Of a stretch of DNA of 64,000 bases, positions 36,154 through 44,677 are shown in pieces (the first letter of the stretch is position 1; every line of letters begins with the position of its first letter). Source of the stretch: Rhodopirellula baltica (GTDB taxonomy: Bacteria > Planctomycetota > Planctomycetia > Pirellulales > Pirellulaceae); assembly GCA_002901265.1 (NCBI GenBank), contig PPHI01000037.1:1-64000 (forward strand), read 5' to 3'. The notes below the pieces were generated by a model that saw only the letters and a list, made by a program, of their open reading frames with translations, made no database searches and was not told the DNA's origin. A program made the position numbers and the translations under genes.

Positions 36154-37698
36154 CTAAGCAAACATGTAGCCTTCTTCGCCGTGATCGGTGATGTCCAGAC
36201 CACGTTGCTCGTTTTCGGCGGGCACTCGCAAGCCGATCACGATGTCGATGATCTTCAGCAGGATCAAGCTACCGACCGCCGCGAAGATGAACGTGACCAG
36301 CACGGCGACAACCTGCTTGATCAACAAGGTCGGGCTGCCCGATTCGATCAGTCCCAACGGCTGGCCGTCGGCAACGTTCCACGCCACGCGGGTTGCAAAG
36401 ACGCCGGTCAAAATCGCGCCGACAGTTCCGCCGACACCGTGAACACCAAAGGCGTCAAGCGCGTCGTCGTATTTCAGCGTGTGCTTCAGCTTGCTGCATG
36501 CCCAGTAACAGACCACACCAGCGATCGCGCCCATGATCAGTGCGGGCATTGGCTGAACAAAGCCAGCGGCCGGGGTGATACAAACCAAACCGGCAACAGC
36601 GCCAGAGCTGGCACCCAAGACGGTTGGTTTTCCGAGTACGATCCATTCAGTCATCGCCCAGGCGACGGCACCGGCCGCCGCAGAGAAGTGCGTGGTGGCG
36701 AATGCGCTGGAAGTCAAACCGTCGATCGCGAGTTCACTGCCGGCATTGAATCCAAACCAACCCACCCACAACATCGCCGCACCGAGCGCGGTGTAGGTCA
36801 GGTTGTGTGGCTGCATCGGTTCGTTGGGGTAACCCATTCGTGGGCCGACCAAGATTGCCGCCACCAGAGCGGAAACACCGCTGGAGATGTGGACGACGGT
36901 TCCGCCAGCAAAGTCGAGTGCACCGGCCATCCCGCCGAACAATGCCTTTTCACCGGCGAAGTACGACAAGGGTCCTTCCGCCCAAACCCAGTGGCAGAGC
37001 GGGCAATAAATGAACGTGCCCCACAGGATCGAATACACGACCATGGCGCTAAACTTCATTCGTTCGGCAAACGCACCACAGATCAGGGCTGGGGTGATGA
37101 TAAAGAACATGCCTTGGAACAACATGTGTGTCAGGCGAGGCATCTGGCCAGCCATCGGTGTCACGGGCGCATTCAGGCTCTCGTCCCATTGCCGAGCGAC
37201 ACCGTTCATGAACAGGTAATCGGCGTTGCCGATCCAGCTGCCAGGTGCGGTCGGTCCGAAGGCCAGCGAGTAACCGTAGACCGCCCAAATCACCGTCATC
37301 AGTCCCATCAAGAACACGCACTGCATCATCACGCTGAGCACGTTCTTGCGACGGACCAAGCCGCCGTAGAACATCGCCAGCCCAGGCGCGGTCATGAACA
37401 GCACCAGTGCACAGCACAGCAGCATCCACGAGTTGTGAGCACCAAGCGGAGAATTGGCAATCTCGTCGTCCGTCAGTCCGGCCGGTTCGCCAGCAGCCGC
37501 TTCACCGGTCGCGGCATCGCTGCCTTCAGAGGCAGACGGCACTTGAGTTTCATCGGCGGTCAATTCGGCGGCGGTTTCAGTCGATGTCGGTGCGGCAGCG
37601 TCTTGCGCGACGACAGATCCAACAGGGCCAAACGTTAACAACGTCAACAGCAACGTGGCCAACCACACCGCTGTGCGTTGACATGTCCAGTGCTTCAC
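36154..37698 (-). CDS. amt: Ammonium transporter (Amt family)
   Basis: A homotrimeric inner-membrane NH3/NH4+ conductor. It has a signal-like N-terminus (VWLATLLLTLLTFGPVGSVV), about 70 residues of Ala/Thr/Glu-rich linker, then the eleven-helix Amt core with PGLAMFYGGLVRRKNVLS, the pore His pair (DFAGGTVVHISSG and LDAFGVHGVGG), and a C-terminal tail ENEQRGLDITDHGEEGY, the GlnK-contact type. I favour the GTG at 37696-37698, because AGGTGA lies five bases upstream of it; an in-frame GTG at 37707 would sit inside that site. A structured leader/terminator lies about 340 bases upstream (38044-38192). No glnB/glnK gene is adjacent. Confidence 0.95.
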   Translation of the reverse strand: MKHWTCQRTAVWLATLLLTLLTFGPVGSVVAQDAAAPTSTETAAELTADETQVPSASEGSDAATGEAAAGEPAGLTDDEIANSPLGAHNSWMLLCCALVLFMTAPGLAMFYGGLVRRKNVLSVMMQCVFLMGLMTVIWAVYGYSLAFGPTAPGSWIGNADYLFMNGVARQWDESLNAPVTPMAGQMPRLTHMLFQGMFFIITPALICGAFAERMKFSAMVVYSILWGTFIYCPLCHWVWAEGPLSYFAGEKALFGGMAGALDFAGGTVVHISSGVSALVAAILVGPRMGYPNEPMQPHNLTYTALGAAMLWVGWFGFNAGSELAIDGLTSSAFATTHFSAAAGAVAWAMTEWIVLGKPTVLGASSGAVAGLVCITPAAGFVQPMPALIMGAIAGVVCYWACSKLKHTLKYDDALDAFGVHGVGGTVGAILTGVFATRVAWNVADGQPLGLIESGSPTLLIKQVVAVLVTFIFAAVGSLILLKIIDIVIGLRVPAENEQRGLDITDHGEEGYMFA

Positions 37699-38043
37699 AA
37701 CAGTCACCTCGTAGGGGAAAAGTCTTAAAAGAACTTTGAGGGCGCCGGAACAATTGGGATGCGATTCGTTTCGATCAATCCGACCGCCTTCCCGAGCTCA
37801 CAAGCCAATCCATTTCAAAGACTTGCGATCGGGACTCGGACCGACAAAAAAGGGGAGTTCGCGGGTGTCCGGCGTCTGGGGAGTAAGTGTGCGGGGGGAG
37901 GCCGCAACACTGAATAAGATAAGCGGAATTGCCGTTTTTCGCTATGACATCAACCTGCGAGCAAACCGCGAGAACTGCACAGGAGACGCCCCGAAACGGA
38001 TGCGGTTGAAATCGGCAAGCGGAGGCAGATCGCCGCGGCGCGC

Positions 38044-38080
38044 AAAAAAGAAACGCAGGTGGGAATAAACACCTGCGTTT
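38044..38080 (-). terminator. Rho-independent terminator on the minus strand
   Basis: Perfect inverted repeat AAACGCAGGTG / CACCTGCGTTT (38051-38061 with 38070-38080) with an 8-base loop. On the minus strand it is followed by CTTTTTTGC. The plus strand has no T-run after it. No minus-strand protein gene lies just upstream, so it should end a non-coding transcript. Confidence 0.9.
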
Positions 38081-38192
38081 CAAAAATAACTGGTAGACTG
38101 ACAAGCAATCGCAAGTCCGATGAGCCTTCGAGCGATGTCGCACACGAATCCGTGCTTGAGTAGGCGACAAAAAAATAATATCTCTCAGGTGC
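38044..38192 (-). ncRNA. Candidate structured small RNA or attenuator leader
   Basis: Read on the minus strand, a weak promoter is seen (TTGCGG at 38220-38225 and TATAGG at 38199-38204, 15-base spacing), so a transcript could start near 38192. Two adjacent stems follow. The first is GTCGC/GCGAC (38137-38168) with an inner CACG-aatc-CGTG stem. The second is ATCGC/GCGAT (38108-38136). A perfect 11-base-pair terminator then closes the unit (38044-38080). The resulting ~150-nt RNA has no open frame of note. The next gene downstream on this strand is amt, about 345 bases away, so it may be an independent sRNA or a terminated leader. I did not match it to 6S, a glutamine riboswitch or another known class. 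Confidence 0.5.
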
Positions 38193-38242
38193 AGTGATCC
38201 TATATCGCCCCAAAGAGTGCCGCAAGGCCAAATAAACGACCA

Positions 38243-38998
38243 ATGAACGGTAAGACGAGATTTTGCCCCCCAGATCTCCTTCGCCTGGGGGACCGAATCG
38301 CGGTTCTGCCAGTGATCCATGGCAGCGGGCAGTTCTCCCAGATGGTCCGCCGCTGGATGCTGGAACAAGATTTTGATTGTGTCGCGGTGCCTTTGCCCGA
38401 GTCCTTTCGCGAGCCGGTGGAGTCTGCGATCCTGGAACTGCCGCGGCCTTCAATCGTCATCCAACCGCCTTCGCCCAAGTTCACGACGTTCGAAGAGTCG
38501 TATAGCTCGAGCACAGCAGAAGAAGACGAATCGCTTGAACTTGACGATGGCCCGGCGAGTTACGTCCCGATTGACCCCTGCCAACCGGTCATCATGGCGA
38601 TCCGCGCAGCGATGGGCGAACACATCGCTCGCGCCTATGTCGACTTAGAAACAGACCCGTTTCTGCCGTTCTCTTCCATCATGCCGGACCCGTTTGCCGT
38701 TCGCCAGGTTTCTGCCGAACGGTTCGCCGCCGCTGTTCTGCCAAGCTTGCCGCGTCCGGCCGATCGCCAGACCCGGGCACGGATCCAGCACATGGCATCA
38801 CGCCTCGCCGATCTGGAACAGCGATTCGAACGGATCCTTTACGTCACCAACGTGCTTCACTGGCCCTGGGTCCGCGAGGCTTATACCGAACGATTCTCTC
38901 GCACCTCACCGCGAAACGAGATTTCAGAACCGACCGAAAACCACAACACGATATCGTTCAAACTCCCGTCCGCTACGCGATCGATCCGCGAACTCTGA
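38243..38998 (+). CDS. Planctomycete conserved protein, N-terminal part (frameshift near its end)
   Basis: The first part of a protein of unknown function. It starts MNGKTRFCPPDLLRLGDRIA and contains LPVIHGSGQFSQMVRRWMLE, an acidic stretch (STAEEDESLELDDGP) and ARIQHMASRLADLEQRFERI, typical of a soluble protein. The final ~20 residues (HNTISFKLPSATRSIREL) look unlike the rest. The next frame over the same bases reads VQTPVRYAIDPRTLM directly into the following open frame. I read this as one ~655-residue gene with a single-base frame change near 38940. If it is instead two genes, they would be coupled through a TGATG overlap. No known catalytic motif is seen. Confidence 0.75.
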   Translation: MNGKTRFCPPDLLRLGDRIAVLPVIHGSGQFSQMVRRWMLEQDFDCVAVPLPESFREPVESAILELPRPSIVIQPPSPKFTTFEESYSSSTAEEDESLELDDGPASYVPIDPCQPVIMAIRAAMGEHIARAYVDLETDPFLPFSSIMPDPFAVRQVSAERFAAAVLPSLPRPADRQTRARIQHMASRLADLEQRFERILYVTNVLHWPWVREAYTERFSRTSPRNEISEPTENHNTISFKLPSATRSIREL

Positions 38999-40215
38999 TG
39001 TTCCTGTTTGGCGAACTGCCTTACATCACCGGGCTGTATGAACGGGCTCGCCGCGAACTGGACAACGACGAAGATGTGCAAATCGATGGCGTCAAAGAAC
39101 TGCTGATCGCGGCAAGACAGAGCTATCGTGACGAGCTAAAGCAATTCGCCCGCCGTATCACACCGCTGCACCTCTCGAAGTGCTTGCAGTACATCCGCAA
39201 CCTCTCACTGATGTCGCGACGGATGACGCCGGATCTGATCACAATCGTGATGGCCGCTAAACAAATCATGGGCGACCAATACGCACTGCATGTCGCACAG
39301 CTTGCCAACGAATACTCGTACGCATCCGAGCATGCCGCCAGCCGAGAGTGGGACGATGTGCCCGAAGTCAAACTGGGAATCGACCAAGCCAGACTGCCCG
39401 ATGGCGAGGTCCACTCGATGGTCAATCGCTTGCCCGGACCGCCACTCAGCTGGCGAACCCTGGAACTCAAACGCAACCCATCACTGCCCGAAAAACACCG
39501 CTGGAAATACCAGTGGAACCCGCACTCGCAATGCAGCTACACACCCGAGGACGAACGCATCGAAAACTTTCGAACGCGAGTCTTCGATCGTGCGAAAGCG
39601 ATCATCGGCAATGATTTGGCACGCACCGAAAAGTTCACCACCAGCGTGAAGGACGGCATCGATATTCGCGACACACTTCGCCATTGGTATGACAAAGACA
39701 TCTACGTCAAAGTCATCCCGCCAAGCCGTGGCACACTGGACGCTTGCGTGATGCTGTTCGATTCACCATCGGATCCACGTGACTATCCTTGGCGAACAAC
39801 TTGGTTCGCCGAGCATAAGGACGAATCGACGCTGGCGTTTTACGCGACGAACTTTGGCGAAGAAATGGTCGGCCCCGGAATCGGGCTGGCACGTTATGGC
39901 GGGGCATTGTTCCTGTACCCTCCGATCTGGATTCCAGAGATCTGGAGTGATCCAAGACTCGACTTTACCGAGACGTTGGAGGAACGCTTGATTGCGGCAG
40001 CATGCCTGCACAGCCGCGGACGCCAAATCGCAATGCTCAGCACCCTGCCGCCCGGTGGAGGCTGGCGACGACTCGCCCGCCGCCACAAAAAGACTTTGGT
40101 CCACGTTCCACTCAGTTCGTTTAGCGACGAACAAGTTCAGCAACTTCGCATGGTCCACGTCTTAAACGGGCGAGAAGTCCGTTCCTATGCCGAGGAATTC
40201 ATTCGCCGCGTTTGA
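38998..40215 (+). CDS. Planctomycete conserved protein, C-terminal part
   Basis: A 405-residue continuation of the preceding gene. Its frame is open upstream of the ATG (…VRYAIDPRTLM), so the ATG is probably internal. Visible features: FGELPYITGLYERARRELD, a helical region IDGVKELLIAARQSYRDELK, the block RWKYQWNPHSQCSYTPEDER, TTSVKDGIDIRDTLRHWYDK, DSPSDPRDYPWRTTWFAEHK and a C-terminal LRMVHVLNGREVRSYAEEFI. These strongly conserved-looking blocks suggest a folded domain with a specific but unknown role. I do not recognise a characterised family. The 3' end overlaps the convergent sulfatase gene by 17 bases. Confidence 0.75.
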   Translation: MFLFGELPYITGLYERARRELDNDEDVQIDGVKELLIAARQSYRDELKQFARRITPLHLSKCLQYIRNLSLMSRRMTPDLITIVMAAKQIMGDQYALHVAQLANEYSYASEHAASREWDDVPEVKLGIDQARLPDGEVHSMVNRLPGPPLSWRTLELKRNPSLPEKHRWKYQWNPHSQCSYTPEDERIENFRTRVFDRAKAIIGNDLARTEKFTTSVKDGIDIRDTLRHWYDKDIYVKVIPPSRGTLDACVMLFDSPSDPRDYPWRTTWFAEHKDESTLAFYATNFGEEMVGPGIGLARYGGALFLYPPIWIPEIWSDPRLDFTETLEERLIAAACLHSRGRQIAMLSTLPPGGGWRRLARRHKKTLVHVPLSSFSDEQVQQLRMVHVLNGREVRSYAEEFIRRV

Positions 40216-42376
40216 TTTGACCGTAGACCGGTGGCTGCCAATCGGCAGGCACGCGTCCCTGAGGACGCACACCATAGGCATCCTCAGGAATGGGGTGATC
40301 TTCGAAGGTACCTAGCGGCAACGCATCGGGCAGATGCGTCATTTGAAAATCCTTGTACTGGATCTTCATCGCCGGCCCGACATGAACCTGGACTGCGAAG
40401 ACGCCTTCGAGTGAACGGCCCTGCTCGTCAAAGTCCCAAAGATCAGCGGTTTGATGACCGTCGATCCAGTGCTGGTGATGATTGCCTTCGACAAGCACCC
40501 GAAATTCGTGCCAGCGGTCCGGTTCGAATTCCTTTACCGGCATCTTCCCCACCACCCAGCTTCGACCTTGCGGATCGATGATGACGCGTTCGCCGGTATG
40601 AGCCAAGATTCTGCGTCCACGTTCTTCGTAGAGCATCCCGTTGTACTGCGGAACATTAGCGACGACGTCGCACTGGTAGCCGCTCACAATGTCCAAGTCG
40701 ATCTCCGGTCGTGAGGCACCACGATACTGAATCCCACTGTTGCCTCCGGCTGTCACCTTGACCTGAACTTTCAAGTCAAAGTTTCGCACCGTCGAACCCT
40801 TCCAAGACAAAAAGCGGTTCATCTTCAACGTGCCGTCCGCCGTTCCTGTCAGCGCACCGTCTTGAACCGACCAATACTCGCGATTTCCATCCCAACCACG
40901 CAACGACTTGCCATCGAAAAGCGGCCCCGCGTTTGCCGCCGATGCTTCGGGATGCCGATCGGTTGACTTCTGAAACGGCCCTTCTAGCGGATCGAGTGGA
41001 CCGCCCAGTTCAGCGACCTTCGCATCCGTCCGCTCACGCATCGACCGCAGCGTTTCGGCATACTTCGGATCGGACGCGACATTGATCAGCTCGTCGGGAT
41101 CGTTTTGCAAGTCATGCAAAAACTCGTAATTGCCTTCGTCTAGATAGCGAACATATTTGAACTCGTTATTGCGAAGTCCTTCAAATGCGGCGATACGATT
41201 CCGAACCGCGAAGTGCTCGTGAAAGGATTCGCTGCGCCAGTTCGATGGCGTTTCTGAGCTCACGATCGGCTGCAAGCTCTCACCTTGGAAACGCTTCGGC
41301 TGTTCGACTCCCGCCCAATCCAAAAAGGTTGCAGGCAGATCGACGTTCAGCGCGATCGCGTCGGAGACCTTGCCACGCTCTGACTTGTCGACACGCGGGT
41401 CATAGACGATCAATGGAACTCGCAATGACTCTTCGAAATGCGACCACTTCCCTGCTAATCCTCGATTACCCATGTGGTAACCGTTATCGGCCGAGTAAAC
41501 GATGATCGTGTTGTCGGCGAGGCCGCGTTCATCGAGTACGCTCAACAATCGTGCGATCGCGTTGTCGATTCCAGTGACCATGCGATAGTACGCTCTCATG
41601 TTGGCCTGGTATTTTTCGTCTGTATTCCAACGCCAAAAGTATCGCTCGCGATTGATCGCAGTCGCAATAAACTCCGGCAGCGAATCAAAGATTGCCGGGT
41701 CAGACAAACGCGGCTCGGCAATCTGCAAGTCGTCGTACATGCCGTTAGTCGATTCGGGCCAGGGGAACTGGCCGATCCCGGGTCGCCGATCGCTGTCCTC
41801 GGCATGACAAGCGTTGAACCACAAATTCAACGCGAACGGTTGGTCGGTCGGTTGCGACTGCAAAAACTCGATCCCACGATCGACGATCAAGTCAGTCTCA
41901 TGACGCAAGCTGCCGTCGGGCAGTCGTTTGTAGAACGGGTTGCGTCCGATCGCTTCAAAATCGTCAAAGTGCTCGGCCGGCTTGTACCCCGCTGGCATCT
42001 TGGCGTGCCATTTACCGAAATAACCCGTTCGATAGTTCGCCTTGCGAAGCAAATCTGAATACAGCTCTGCCACAGCGTCTGGTCGCGCCGTTTCCGGGCT
42101 GCTTGGTGTTCCGTAGCTTCGCCCATACAGCCCAGACAGAATCGTCGTGCGACTGACCCAGCAGATGGAGTGGCTGACAAACATGTTTTCGAATCGGGTG
42201 CCGTTGGCAGCCAGTCGATCGATCGTTGGCGTTTGCACGACCGAGTTGCCATAACAGCCCAGCGTACTGGTCGTTTGATCGTCGGCAAAAAAGAAAACGA
42301 TATTGGGGCGGTCATCTGCATGTGCTGTGCGCAATCCGGCAACAACACAAAGCAAGGCGAAGCAAGCGTATTTCAT
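40199..42376 (-). CDS. Secreted sulfatase fused to a DUF1080 domain, non-canonical active site
   Basis: A 725-residue exported protein. The signal peptide ends at THAD-like AHADDRPNIV, then the metal acids D32-D33. The sulfatase core spans residues ~24-450, with GKWHAKMPAGY and the YSADNGYHMG metal motif. Residues ~490-690 form a DUF1080 (3-keto-disaccharide hydrolase/LamG-like) domain with PLFDGKSLRGWDG, GGNSGIQYRG and VYGQI. The active site reads C72-W73-V74-S75-R76. The CxPxR motif needed for formylglycine formation has Val in place of Pro, so maturation by the classical enzyme is doubtful. It probably acts on sulfated polysaccharide. It is convergent with and overlaps the preceding gene by 17 bases. 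Confidence 0.9.
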   Translation of the reverse strand: MKYACFALLCVVAGLRTAHADDRPNIVFFFADDQTTSTLGCYGNSVVQTPTIDRLAANGTRFENMFVSHSICWVSRTTILSGLYGRSYGTPSSPETARPDAVAELYSDLLRKANYRTGYFGKWHAKMPAGYKPAEHFDDFEAIGRNPFYKRLPDGSLRHETDLIVDRGIEFLQSQPTDQPFALNLWFNACHAEDSDRRPGIGQFPWPESTNGMYDDLQIAEPRLSDPAIFDSLPEFIATAINRERYFWRWNTDEKYQANMRAYYRMVTGIDNAIARLLSVLDERGLADNTIIVYSADNGYHMGNRGLAGKWSHFEESLRVPLIVYDPRVDKSERGKVSDAIALNVDLPATFLDWAGVEQPKRFQGESLQPIVSSETPSNWRSESFHEHFAVRNRIAAFEGLRNNEFKYVRYLDEGNYEFLHDLQNDPDELINVASDPKYAETLRSMRERTDAKVAELGGPLDPLEGPFQKSTDRHPEASAANAGPLFDGKSLRGWDGNREYWSVQDGALTGTADGTLKMNRFLSWKGSTVRNFDLKVQVKVTAGGNSGIQYRGASRPEIDLDIVSGYQCDVVANVPQYNGMLYEERGRRILAHTGERVIIDPQGRSWVVGKMPVKEFEPDRWHEFRVLVEGNHHQHWIDGHQTADLWDFDEQGRSLEGVFAVQVHVGPAMKIQYKDFQMTHLPDALPLGTFEDHPIPEDAYGVRPQGRVPADWQPPVYGQIKRGE

Positions 42377-42445
42377 AAGACGTCGCGGTGGGGCAGGAGG
42401 GAAGGAACCGCATTGTAGCTAACCGCTCCCCAGCCGTGCCGGACA

Positions 42446-44677
42446 TTACACCGCTTGTCGCTTTTGAAATCGCAACACACTTAAAAAAAGGATCAATGTT
42501 CCGCACACCAGTAATCCGAACACCGAGGGAATCAGATCTGCCCAATCAGCCCCCCGCAGCACGATGCCTCGCAATATGTCGATGAAATAAGTCACCGGGA
42601 TCCCAAACGTCGCCAGGTAAATCGGCAGCGGCATCTCGCTTCTTGGAAACATAAACCCGGACAACAAAACCGATGGCAGCATCACAATGAATGCCAATTG
42701 GATCGCTTCGAGCTGCGTCTTGGCGATCGTCGATACCAACAAACCCAAGCTAAGCGAACAGATCATGAACATCATCGAGAATATCAGCAGCAGCGTTAAA
42801 CTGCCGTTGATCGGTACGCCAAACCCATAAACCATCACCGTCAGTACCAACAATAGTTCGGCAAATCCGACCGCGGCATAGGGAAGCAGCTTGCCAAGCA
42901 ACAGTCCACCGCGGCTGACCGGTGTGACAAACAGTTGCTCGAGCGTTCCTTGCTCACGCTCGCGGACGATTGCAAACGAAGTCAAAAACAATGTGACCAG
43001 CTGCAAGATGATTCCGACCAGTCCGGGCACAAAGAAGTGCGAACTTTCGAGGTCTGGGTTGTAAAGGATCCGTGAACGCACCTCGAGCGGCATTGCGGCG
43101 TGTCCCGAGCGGTCCCGCGACGGCGCGACCTGCAACGCTTCGGCGCGTGTCCGCGCCATCTCGATCGCGGACGTAATGCCCAGCAACTGCGCCGTGTTCA
43201 TCGCAGTCGTCGCGACCTGCGAATCGCTGCCATCGATTAAGACCTGGACTTGAACCTGCTCGCCACGAAGCAGTCGCTCGGAATAGAACGGCGGGATTCG
43301 AAGCCCAACTTTCGCGTTGCCCGATGTCAGCGCACGCTCGAACGATTCGGTGTCGTTGACCTGTTGTTCCAAGCGAAACTTGCGTGTGTTCAAGAACGCT
43401 GAAACCAAACGCCGCGACTGCTGATGTTGATCCATGTCGAACAACACCATCGGGATGTTTTCGATCTGCGTATCGATGGCATAGCCAAAGATGATCGTCT
43501 GCATCACCGGAACGACAAACATAAAAAACAGCGTCGTTGGCTGGCGGCGGATATGAAAGAACTCTTTCACCAAGATCGCCCACCAGCCTCGGATCATGCT
43601 CGCACCAGTCGCCGGTTGACGGGCCGCCGGTTGACGGGCGCTGGATACCTGATGCCCAGCCTCCGATTCCGCGTCAGTTCGTGACGTTGCGGAGTTGAAT
43701 TCGGAGGCATCCGAACCATCGGATTCGTTGTCCAGTCGTTGCCGTTCGGCGTCTTGTGTCAGCGTGACGAAGACGTCTTCGAGTGACGGCGTGATCGGCC
43801 GAACATCGATTTGATCATCGGGCGAATTCAAGAGCGACCGCAACTGCGAAGGATTTACCGTTTCGTCGACCAAGGCGTGGATCGTTTCACCAAACAAGGT
43901 CGCGTCGTGAACGGATTCGTCATCACGAAGTTGGTGCAGTTTTTCGGCCGGAGCGGGAACGCGAATCTCAACGCGTTTCGTACCTTCCGGGGTGACGTGT
44001 GGAAGCGATTTCAATTCGTCTGGCTTGCCCAGCACCAACAGCTTCGACAAGTAGATGTACCCGACATCGCTGCAGCGTTCGGCTTCATCCATATAGTGCG
44101 TCGTGACGAATAACGTGACACCGCGTCCGGAAAGCTCGAAGAGCAGATCCCATAGCTGACGCCTTGCGACAGGATCAATCCCCGCCGTCGGCTCGTCGAG
44201 AAACAACACGTCGGGCTGATGGATCAACGCACAAGCAAGTGCCAACCGTCGCTGCCAACCACCGGAAAGCGTCCCGGCAAGTTTTTGCGTTTGGCTCTCC
44301 AACGAAGTCAGCTCCAGCACGGCCGCCCGACGCTGGTCAAGCTCGTCGTTTTCGAGCCCGTAGATACGACCATAAAAGTCGATATTTTCTTGAACCGACA
44401 AGTCCGCGTACAAACTGAAATGCTGGGACATATATCCCACACGGCTCTTGATCCGTTCGGCGTCGTTAATCGCGTTGTAGCCAAGCACTGTCGCCGTACC
44501 AGAAGACGGTGGCAACACACCCAGTAACATCCGAATGATCGTCGACTTGCCGCTGCCGTTTGGCCCCAGCAATCCAAAGATCGCACCGCGACGAACATCA
44601 AAGCTGACTCCATCGACGGCGACAAGATCTCCAAAGGATCGCGATAGCCCGCTGACTTGGATTACCGAATCGGTCAT
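42446..44677 (-). CDS. ABC-2 type exporter: ATP-binding domain fused to permease
   Basis: A 743-residue inner-membrane protein with both ABC functions in one chain. The nucleotide-binding domain (1-310) has Walker A GPNGSGKST (38-46), a signature LSGGWQRR (Trp for Gln in LSGGQ) and Walker B VLFLDEPTAGIDP. An acidic/Ala-Pro linker follows (about 320-365), containing a short 15-base tandem duplication that encodes ARQPA twice. An ABC-2 permease completes the chain, with about six helices including FFMFVVPVMQTIIFGYAIDT and a large extracytoplasmic part between helices 1 and 2. Start ATG overlaps the upstream HlyD gene stop (ATGA). It should export a lipid, drug or polysaccharide precursor with that partner. 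Confidence 0.92.
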   Translation of the reverse strand: MTDSVIQVSGLSRSFGDLVAVDGVSFDVRRGAIFGLLGPNGSGKSTIIRMLLGVLPPSSGTATVLGYNAINDAERIKSRVGYMSQHFSLYADLSVQENIDFYGRIYGLENDELDQRRAAVLELTSLESQTQKLAGTLSGGWQRRLALACALIHQPDVLFLDEPTAGIDPVARRQLWDLLFELSGRGVTLFVTTHYMDEAERCSDVGYIYLSKLLVLGKPDELKSLPHVTPEGTKRVEIRVPAPAEKLHQLRDDESVHDATLFGETIHALVDETVNPSQLRSLLNSPDDQIDVRPITPSLEDVFVTLTQDAERQRLDNESDGSDASEFNSATSRTDAESEAGHQVSSARQPAARQPATGASMIRGWWAILVKEFFHIRRQPTTLFFMFVVPVMQTIIFGYAIDTQIENIPMVLFDMDQHQQSRRLVSAFLNTRKFRLEQQVNDTESFERALTSGNAKVGLRIPPFYSERLLRGEQVQVQVLIDGSDSQVATTAMNTAQLLGITSAIEMARTRAEALQVAPSRDRSGHAAMPLEVRSRILYNPDLESSHFFVPGLVGIILQLVTLFLTSFAIVREREQGTLEQLFVTPVSRGGLLLGKLLPYAAVGFAELLLVLTVMVYGFGVPINGSLTLLLIFSMMFMICSLSLGLLVSTIAKTQLEAIQLAFIVMLPSVLLSGFMFPRSEMPLPIYLATFGIPVTYFIDILRGIVLRGADWADLIPSVFGLLVCGTLILFLSVLRFQKRQAV

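Larger units (their letters stand above)
37708..38242. other. Non-coding region upstream of the Amt gene
   Basis: 535 bases between divergent amt and the unknown gene at 38243. The left part (37708-38043) shows nothing I can name. The right part holds a candidate minus-strand RNA with its own terminator (38044-38192). Together they may form the leader of amt. Confidence 0.6.

Noticed and set aside
36181-37638. Plus-strand open frame of 485 codons opposite amt
   Set aside because: Same reason: complement of a hydrophobic gene, with no recognisable domain.
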